A DNA stretch of 20,577 nucleotides from Deltaproteobacteria bacterium (GTDB lineage: Bacteria; Desulfobacterota; DSM-4660; Desulfatiglandales; Desulfatiglandaceae). Below, piece after piece: positions 15,614 through 20,577 of the stretch. Each line of letters opens with the position of its first letter. Within the stretch, counting starts at the first letter, position 1. Position numbers and translations under genes: made by a program. A model generated the notes under the pieces. It saw only the letters and a list, made by a program, of their open reading frames with translations, did not search any database and was not told the origin of the DNA. The stretch spans positions 1 to 20,577 of the forward strand of contig DUZB01000018.1 of the NCBI GenBank assembly GCA_013349725.1, read 5' to 3'.

Positions 15614-16594
15614 TCAGGAACCCTCCTTGTCCACTTCCATTTCAAGAAGATCAAGGTCAATGAAGTCATTCTTGAGATCCGTTTTCTTTTTGCCCCCTTT
15701 GTTGCTGTCTGTTGCCCTTTTCACCTCCTGATTAGAGAACAACTCCGGCATTTCAATAGCTCCCTGGGGGGCGTTTTCCTCATCGGAAAGATCCACTTTG
15801 ATATAGTCCTCCAGGTTTTGAGACTGACCCCGGGAGTTTTTTTCATCAAAATCCAAAATCTCAGACACGGATAAGACATGCTCATCGGCAGGCTCCCGTT
15901 CCGGAAAATCTTTCGAGGGCACAGGTTCCTGATCGAACGACAGATCGTCAAGGGATATGAGCAGTTCATCCTCTTCCGGCTGGTTTTCTACCTGATTTAT
16001 GTCGGAAAGATCAAGTTCGAGGTAACCCTCCGAATTTTTGCTTGCTCCGGGCGTTTCAATCTTGTCAAAAATGCCGGAAGAGGGTTCTTCCTCATCGATG
16101 GGTGCAAAGGGCGAAGCGTCTTCTGTGATTTGTGTGTCGAATAGAACCGATTCTGTGGAGGAGGCTTTCTCTTTCTGTGATGAGATTTCCGGCATGAAGA
16201 GATCTTCGCTCATGGGGGACTCTGGAGTTTCAGATCCATGCTCCATGGCAGGTTCATATTCAAAAGAAAGCTCGTCCAATGCAACCATCAGCTCATTTTC
16301 CCCATCATTCAGGGAGCTTTCTCTAAGGTTCTCAGAGGAATCCAGCCTGTTCTTATCCAACATGAAAATCTCTTCATTCTGATTTTCCAGAAAAGAAGAA
16401 ACACCGGATGGTTCATCTCCCATTGAATGTTCAAAACCCCCTGTTTCCCCTGTAAATGATGTGAGAAGGTAAGGAGGGTTTGGTTTGTAGGGGGGAAGAT
16501 GCAGCTTCTCTGTTTCTGCAGAGAGGTCCTTGCCGCATTTGGGGCATGTCTGGTTGAAGTCAAAGCTGGTATAACTGCATTTTATGCATTTCAT
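15614..16594 (-). CDS. Zinc-ribbon protein with long acidic repeat-bearing tail
   Basis: The first 20 residues form a zinc ribbon (C3, C6, C17, C20). The remaining 300 are acidic, low in aromatic residues and probably disordered, with no membrane segment. Short motifs recur in them. Type A is ELMVALDELSFEYEP (101-115) and ELLISLDDLSFDQEP (210-224), 9 of 15 identical. Type B is YLELDLSDIN (191-200), YIKVDLSDEE (264-273) and FIDLDLLEME (311-320). These look like short linear binding motifs on a flexible chain. GAGGA precedes the ATG closely. It follows rnhA by 9 bp as the last gene of the rex run. I do not recognise a function. The zinc ribbon plus acidic stretch resembles the first half of the DUF3426 protein at 19417. 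Confidence 0.8.
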   Translation of the reverse strand: MKCIKCSYTSFDFNQTCPKCGKDLSAETEKLHLPPYKPNPPYLLTSFTGETGGFEHSMGDEPSGVSSFLENQNEEIFMLDKNRLDSSENLRESSLNDGENELMVALDELSFEYEPAMEHGSETPESPMSEDLFMPEISSQKEKASSTESVLFDTQITEDASPFAPIDEEEPSSGIFDKIETPGASKNSEGYLELDLSDINQVENQPEEDELLISLDDLSFDQEPVPSKDFPEREPADEHVLSVSEILDFDEKNSRGQSQNLEDYIKVDLSDEENAPQGAIEMPELFSNQEVKRATDSNKGGKKKTDLKNDFIDLDLLEMEVDKEGS

Positions 16595-16603
16595 GGGAGT
16601 TCC

Positions 16604-17056
16604 TCACTGGCATTCCTTCAGCGCATCTCTTGCCAATTGGTCGCAACGTTCATTTTCAGGGTGTCCGGCATGTCCTTTCACCCATTCCCATTGAATCTTG
16701 TGGGGTTTGCTCAGATTCAGCAGGATTTCCCACAAATCCCTGTTAAGGACCGGTTTTTTCTGGGAATTCAGCCAATTATTTCTGATCCATGAAGGCATCC
16801 ACTGGGTCATGCCGTCCTTTACATATCTGGAATCGGTAAAGACCTTGATTCCGCATGGCCTTTTAAGCTGTTTGAGCGCTTCAATGACCGCGGTCATTTC
16901 CATGCGGTTGTTGGTGGTATTTCGAATGCACCCTGAAATCTCCTTCCGGTTGTCGCCATATTTCAATATGGAACCGTATCCTCCAGGGCCGGGATTTCCA
17001 CTGCAGGCTCCATCCGTGAAGATTTCTACGATACCTTGCCGGGCCCTATTTTCCAA
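16604..17056 (-). CDS. rnhA: Ribonuclease HI
   Basis: RNase HI cuts the RNA strand of RNA-DNA hybrids. The 150-residue protein has all catalytic residues at the E. coli position plus five: D15 ([16 protein letters not shown]), E53 ([13 protein letters not shown]), D75 (FTDSRYV), H129 ([11 protein letters not shown]) and D139. The start must lie close to 17056, since the first beta-strand follows at once. It is a TTG within the last codons of the DUF1573 gene (11-nt overlap), and no Shine-Dalgarno is visible before it. Translation may therefore depend on ribosomes finishing the upstream gene, which would have to pass its in-frame TGA. Confidence 0.95.
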   Translation of the reverse strand: MENRARQGIVEIFTDGACSGNPGPGGYGSILKYGDNRKEISGCIRNTTNNRMEMTAVIEALKQLKRPCGIKVFTDSRYVKDGMTQWMPSWIRNNWLNSQKKPVLNRDLWEILLNLSKPHKIQWEWVKGHAGHPENERCDQLARDALKECQ

Positions 17057-17762
17057 GGTCTGCAGCCGTTGTAAAGTGCGCCCTGATTACAAATTTAATT
17101 TCCGGCTGTTCCTCATAGTTGGTTTTAAGGGTCAGAAATCCCCGGTATGTTTTCTCGCTTCCGGGTATGGGTTGGAACGTGATTTTGTATTTTCGCCCCT
17201 TTTCGACCTCTTTCAAGTCGTATTTCATTTTGCCGGCAAGCGTGAATTCTGTTTCACTGAGTACAAGAGGTTTACTCTGCGTGGTCCATATTTCTGCTTC
17301 TTTGCTTAGGTTCTCACTTTCCGTCCCACGAAAGAAGATGTATCGGGAGCTTGGTGATACAAAAACAGGGACTGTTACATCTCCAGACATCTTTAATTTT
17401 AACGGTTTCGTGATGGTGTCATTGGTGATGACTCTTGCATATTTCGCAATGGCGCCCTCATATCCTTTGGTATCAACTTTCAGCGTAATTTTTCCTTCCC
17501 CTCCCGGGGGAATATCCCTGTCAAACTGGGCAACCGCGCAGCCTCAGCCGGGTCTTACATTTAGAATCTTGAGAGGCAGGTCCCCTCGGTTTTCGATTTT
17601 AAAGGTATGTTCAACGATTGCTCCCTGTTTCACCTCCTTGAAATCGAATTCAGGGTCAGTTATTACTGCTTTTGGCCCCTGTTTATCCTCACTCATTGCG
17701 GGGGGTACAGTAAAGAGAACCAGACAGGAAAACAATAAAATATGGCATAAGGCTTTGAACAT
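17046..17762 (-). CDS. Candidate exported selenoprotein, DUF1573 family, in-frame TGA
   Basis: Read through one TGA (17544-17546), this frame gives 238 residues. It has a signal peptide (about 1-23, ending VPPAMS), then a DUF1573 domain: [44 protein letters not shown] at codon 73, GC (C75), [18 protein letters not shown] second beta-rich part runs to LGK. DUF1573 proteins usually have SCGCT at this point, so TGA stands exactly for the first Cys of a Cys-Gly-Cys pair, giving U-G-C. The frame is otherwise open on both sides, and the family pattern continues straight after the TGA. A hairpin with a CGGGA loop follows (17496-17512). The ATG has AGGAGG 8 nt upstream, overlapping the rex TAG; a TTG at 17768 is too close to that site. 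It is the second gene after rex. The alternative is a TGC/TGT-to-TGA nonsense mutation or sequencing error. Confidence 0.7.
17496..17512 (-). promoter_or_regulatory. SECIS-like hairpin after in-frame TGA
   Basis: On the minus strand TTCCCC pairs with GGGGAA (6 bp) around the loop CGGGA, whose second and third bases are G. The loop begins 37 nt after the TGA. Bacterial SECIS elements are known to lie roughly 16-37 nt downstream with a G among the first two loop bases, so this is at the far edge. The same bases encode the conserved PPGGE segment, so the hairpin may be coincidental. Confidence 0.4.
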
Positions 17763-17774
17763 AAACAAGACCTC

Positions 17775-18425
17775 CTAAGCAATAGCAGTCTTTTTTTCAT
17801 GGTTAAGTTTATAGGTAAGGACATCCAGCATGACAGTGAAATCGATGTTTTCAACAAGGCAGCATTCCGGAACACTGATCCTTATGGGAGAGAAGTTGAG
17901 GATGGCGTTTACGCGGGCCTCCAGGAACAGATCCGCAATTTTTTGTGCGGCGGAAGGAGGTGCGGCGATTACGCCTATCTCAATATTGAGCTCTTCAATA
18001 GCCTGACTCAGGTCTTCTATGTCTCTGATCATAAGGCCCGATGGAAGTTCTTCCCCTATTTTCCGGGGGTCGTTGTCAAAGGCGGCCACGCAATTGAATC
18101 CCCGGTCAGTTAAGTTTTGACGCTGTATGAGGGCGGAACCGAGATTCCCGATGCCCGCAACGCCTAAATTCCAATCACGATTTACAGCGAGAATCTTTTT
18201 GATCTGTGCCTGCAGATCAATGACGTCGTAGCCCACTCCACGAACGCCGAATTCTCCAAAATATCCAAGATCTTTCCTGATCTGGGCTGGGTTGAGCTGG
18301 CACAACCATGCCAGTTTTTCAGACGATACCATACGGTAGCCGTCAAACTCAAGCAGCTCAAGTTGTCTGTAATAAATGGAAAGTCTCGTAACCGCAGCCT
18401 TTGGTATTTTTCTGATTTTGGGCAT
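17775..18425 (-). CDS. rex: Redox-sensing transcriptional repressor Rex
   Basis: Rex binds DNA when the NADH/NAD+ ratio is low and releases it on binding NADH. This 216-residue protein has the winged helix with AQIRKDLGYFGEFGVRGVGY (47-66), then a Rossmann fold with GIGNLG (91-96) and AFDNDP (D117). A C-terminal domain-swap helix (DFTVMLDVLTYKLNHE) ends it. Length and order are typical. GAGGG precedes the ATG. The stop codon TAG forms part of the Shine-Dalgarno of the DUF1573 gene, so the two are closely coupled. A consensus promoter lies upstream; I saw no convincing Rex operator there. Confidence 0.96.
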   Translation of the reverse strand: MPKIRKIPKAAVTRLSIYYRQLELLEFDGYRMVSSEKLAWLCQLNPAQIRKDLGYFGEFGVRGVGYDVIDLQAQIKKILAVNRDWNLGVAGIGNLGSALIQRQNLTDRGFNCVAAFDNDPRKIGEELPSGLMIRDIEDLSQAIEELNIEIGVIAAPPSAAQKIADLFLEARVNAILNFSPIRISVPECCLVENIDFTVMLDVLTYKLNHEKKTAIA

Positions 18426-18457
18426 TATCCCTCATCCTTGGTTCCGAATTCCATTTC

Positions 18458-18486
18458 ATTATATGACAAATGGTAGAGTTCTGCAA
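18458..18486 (-). promoter_or_regulatory. Sigma70 promoter of rex operon
   Basis: On the minus strand TTGCAG (18481-18486) and TATAAT (18458-18463) are 17 nt apart, about 33 bp before the rex ATG. CCATTT/AAATGG arms (18451-18473) flank the -10 box. They might be part of an operator, but the match to the Rex consensus TTGTGA-N6-TCACAA is poor. Confidence 0.7.
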
Positions 18487-18676
18487 CAACCATTCTGTTT
18501 CCGGTTCAATTTTCTGCATAGCCATGCGGGGCTCCTTATCTGAAGGAACCCGGAATGGGTTGATGTTTTCTTTAAGCAGACCTGTTGATCCCATTATGGA
18601 TGGAAACGAAGGAAGGCATTAGGGGAAAATTCTGATGACAAGGTGTCGTCTGCTGGTATACAAATATTAAGATTAT

Positions 18677-18705
18677 TTGACATTGAATTCTGATTTTACT
18701 ATGCT
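18677..18705 (+). promoter_or_regulatory. Sigma70 promoter of hpt
   Basis: TTGACA (18677-18682) and TATGCT (18700-18705) are spaced by 17 nt. They point to hpt, giving a leader of roughly 105 nt. The 18487-18676 stretch between the two divergent promoters shows no other feature I can support. Confidence 0.65.
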
Positions 18706-18816
18706 TCCGAGGAAAGAGAGCGTTGAAGGAACATAGGGGAGAATGAAAGAAACCAAACCGTTTGCATGCAGGGTCGGAATATACGGAAAGATGCCGGGAG
18801 AAACAGGAGGGCTGCC

Positions 18817-19332
18817 TTGAGGAAGGAACTTCTACTATCAAGAGAAATGATTGGTGCGCGCGTAAGAGAATTGGCCGGAGAAATTTCCGAAGACTACCGG
18901 GGAAAAGAGCCGCTCCTTGTGAGCGTACTGAAAGGATCTGTATTTTTCTTTGCTGATCTGGTAAGAGAAATTACTTTACCCTCAAAAATTGATTTTGTCA
19001 GGGCTGCCAGTTACGGGAAAGAAATGAATTCATGCGGTTCCGTTCGGTTAACCAAGGATTTGGAACTCCCCGTTGAAGGAAAATCAATTCTGTTGGTGGA
19101 AGACATTGTAGATACGGGCCTGACATTATCGTATATTACAGGATTGCTGGCGGACAGAGGGGCCGAAAGCATCAAGATATGTGCGCTTGTGGATAAGCTG
19201 GAACGTAGGGAAAGGCATGTTCCGATTGATTATTGCGGGTTTAAAGTTGAAGAAGGTTTTCTGGTGGGATATGGACTGGATTTTGATGAAAAATATCGAT
19301 CTCTTCCGGAAATTTTTGTTCTCAAGGAATGA
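18817..19332 (+). CDS. hpt: Hypoxanthine phosphoribosyltransferase
   Basis: This enzyme salvages hypoxanthine and guanine by joining them to PRPP. The 171-residue protein has the LKG pyrophosphate loop (38-40), the PRPP motif ILLVEDIVDTGLTL (91-104) and the purine-binding C-terminal stretch VGYGLDFDEKYRSLPEI (150-166). The start is TTG at 18817 with a perfect AGGAGG 6 nt upstream (18805-18810). An ATG 51 bp earlier gives a non-conserved basic extension and has no ribosome site. It is followed after 84 bp by the DUF3426 gene on the same strand. Confidence 0.95.
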   Translation: MRKELLLSREMIGARVRELAGEISEDYRGKEPLLVSVLKGSVFFFADLVREITLPSKIDFVRAASYGKEMNSCGSVRLTKDLELPVEGKSILLVEDIVDTGLTLSYITGLLADRGAESIKICALVDKLERRERHVPIDYCGFKVEEGFLVGYGLDFDEKYRSLPEIFVLKE

Positions 19333-19416
19333 GGCAGATGCCATTGCCATTCACCTATTTAATTTTTCTGTCCAGTTCGATGTTCGAATGCTACGTTAAT
19401 GACGCAGGAGGGAGTC

Positions 19417-20466
19417 ATGCTCATTCAGTGTGAAAACTGTAAGACCGAGTTCAATCTTGATGAATCCCTGATAAAGGAAGGCGGGTCAAAGGTTCGATGT
19501 TCAGTCTGTAAAGAGATATTCGTGGCTTATCCCCTGGTGCAGGCCCCTGCAGAGGTTGAATTTCCTTTCCCGGAAGCAGCGATCGGATACCATGGGACGA
19601 ATTTAACGGATAACACTGTCCATGCAGAGCCGGAAGAAACACCAGACCGAGATGATTTTCTGGATGAACTTGACGGACTGGAGGACATCCTGAATGAATC
19701 GGATTCAGGGGTGGATGGAGAAAAAGCTGTTTTTGATGAAGCGGAAAGGGACATTCTGACAAGCACGACCAACGGGGAACGGCAACTGGCAAACCGGCCC
19801 CTGTCTGATTTTCCGTCCATTGAACATTTAGGGGAGCATTTCGAGCAGGAGAGTGAGGAACCCCCAAAGAAAGCACCTTCAGACCATGGGAAAACCGAAT
19901 TCCCTGTGGCAGGGAAAGAAAGGAAAAAGAAATCCTCAAAGGTCCTGCTTTTCTCTCTCATTGTTTTGTTCCTCATCATTGGCGCGGCGGCCGCTCTTAT
20001 CTATTTGAGACCTGAATTGATCCCGAAATCCCTGCCTTTTTTTGGGCCTGAAAAAAAGCAGGAACAGGCTGATCCGGGGGTTCGCCTCCTGATGTTCAGT
20101 TCGGTGAGTGGGGGGTTCGCAGAAGCGGAAAATGGAGGGCGTTTTTTTGTCATCAGGGGCGTTGTCACCAATAAATACCCGGAACCAAGAAGTTTTATCC
20201 TGATTAAGGGAAGTATACTGGATGATCAGGGGAAAGTGGTTCAGGCGCGCACTTCCTACGCGGGAAACAGTTTTACGGAAGAAGAGCTTAAGACGCTGCC
20301 TTTCAGCGAGATCAACAAGGCCATGGAAAACCGTGACGGAATGGCCAGAAAGAATTTCAATGTGCCTTCAGTCGCGGCAATCCCTTTCATGATTGTCTTT
20401 GAAAACCTGGAGGGCAGTCTGAGCGAGTTTACTGTGGAGGCTGTCAGTTCTTCGCCTGGAACCTAA
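19417..20466 (+). CDS. MJ0042-type zinc-ribbon, DUF3426 membrane protein
   Basis: This 349-residue protein begins with an MJ0042/zinin-like zinc ribbon (C5, C8, C28, C31; QCENCKTEFNLDESLI...VRCSVCKEIF). An acidic disordered stretch follows (about 45-165). After a basic KERKKKSSK patch comes one membrane helix (176-197), then a beta-rich DUF3426 domain (about 222-343: FFVIRGVVTNKYPEPRSFIL, GSILDDQGKVV, AIPFMIVFENL). The ribbon is cytoplasmic and DUF3426 extracytoplasmic. This layout is widespread in deltaproteobacteria; its function is unknown to me. ATG 19417 is preferred because AGGAGG lies 5 nt before it; an ATG at 19399 has no such site. Confidence 0.88.
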   Translation: MLIQCENCKTEFNLDESLIKEGGSKVRCSVCKEIFVAYPLVQAPAEVEFPFPEAAIGYHGTNLTDNTVHAEPEETPDRDDFLDELDGLEDILNESDSGVDGEKAVFDEAERDILTSTTNGERQLANRPLSDFPSIEHLGEHFEQESEEPPKKAPSDHGKTEFPVAGKERKKKSSKVLLFSLIVLFLIIGAAAALIYLRPELIPKSLPFFGPEKKQEQADPGVRLLMFSSVSGGFAEAENGGRFFVIRGVVTNKYPEPRSFILIKGSILDDQGKVVQARTSYAGNSFTEEELKTLPFSEINKAMENRDGMARKNFNVPSVAAIPFMIVFENLEGSLSEFTVEAVSSSPGT

Positions 20467-20488
20467 CCTTGGCAAAGCACAGACCAAA

Positions 20489-20516
20489 TTGAATATTGAA
20501 GACTGAATGTTGACGA
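20489..20516 (+). repeat. Degenerate heptamer tandem repeat
   Basis: Four successive 7-bp units, TTGAATA, TTGAAGA, CTGAATG and TTGACGA, lie 23 bp after the DUF3426 stop. No gene is visible in the last 110 bp of the window. Confidence 0.45.
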
Positions 20517-20577
20517 TTTGCGGTATCGTTTCGCCCCCCGTTTCCACTGAAGTCGTCAGTTTTCTTTACCATGAAAA

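Noticed and set aside
17544..17546. TGA read as Trp through an altered genetic code
   Set aside because: TGA ends other genes in the window, for example the Cache sensor, fmt, DUF116 and rsmB.
17544..17768. A separate 74-residue gene ending at the TGA, with a second gene from 17390
   Set aside because: Both parts lie in the same frame, the domain continues across the TGA, and there is no ribosome site before 17390.
18451..18473. Rex operator overlapping the rex -10 box
   Set aside because: The arms CCATTT/AAATGG do not match TTGTGA-N6-TCACAA; only part of one half-site fits.
18766..18816. Earlier ATG start for hpt
   Set aside because: The 17 extra residues are not family-like, and the TTG at 18817 has a perfect AGGAGG at good spacing.
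1..20577. CRISPR array, phage, toxin-antitoxin or complete insertion sequence
   Set aside because: No regular spaced repeats, no cas, integrase or complete transposase genes, and no paired toxin-antitoxin genes were seen.

Overview
The window looks like a chromosomal segment of a Gram-negative anaerobe, most likely a deltaproteobacterium (Desulfobacterota). This rests on gene content and order (a def-fmt-DUF116-rsmB run, a Rex repressor, a DUF3426 zinc-ribbon protein, a TPM/LemA pair), medium G+C and strong Shine-Dalgarno sites. It is an inference; there is no rRNA gene to confirm it. TGA acts as an ordinary stop in several genes, so the genetic code is standard.

Layout. 1-384: a decayed fragment resembling the C-terminal helix-turn-helix of a REP-associated (Y1) transposase. 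385-2193 (minus): a membrane-anchored Cache-type sensor with no output domain, preceded by a HAD phosphatase. 2446-3747 (plus): a histidinol-dehydrogenase-family enzyme with substituted metal ligands. 3748-5318: gene-poor, holding a degenerate AAA_14/DUF4143 ATPase gene with a leaderless promoter inside an inverted repeat, then a palindrome. 5319-7424 (plus): TPM protein, nucleotidyltransferase-like protein and LemA. 7500-13543 (minus): a translation-related block of def, fmt, DUF116, rsmB and rlmKL. 13776-15249 (minus): a SIMPL-domain protein and a class I methyltransferase. 15451-15526 (minus): tRNA-Phe with its own promoter and terminator. 15614-18425 (minus): rex, a DUF1573 protein, rnhA and an acidic zinc-ribbon protein. 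18817-20466 (plus): hpt and a zinc-ribbon/DUF3426 membrane protein.

The most interesting feature is the DUF1573 gene after rex. Its single long frame (17762 to 17046, minus) is interrupted only by one TGA at codon 73. That codon sits where the family normally has the first Cys of a Cys-Gly-Cys motif, so the protein reads U-G-C. A 6-bp hairpin with a GG-containing 5-nt loop follows, 37 nt after the TGA. I read this as a candidate exported selenoprotein in a redox-regulated (Rex) operon. A simple Cys-to-stop mutation is the main alternative.

The remaining genes are mostly housekeeping (protein N-terminal processing, rRNA methylation, purine salvage, R-loop removal) mixed with envelope proteins of unknown role. 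Short degenerate tandem repeats recur in intergenic DNA.
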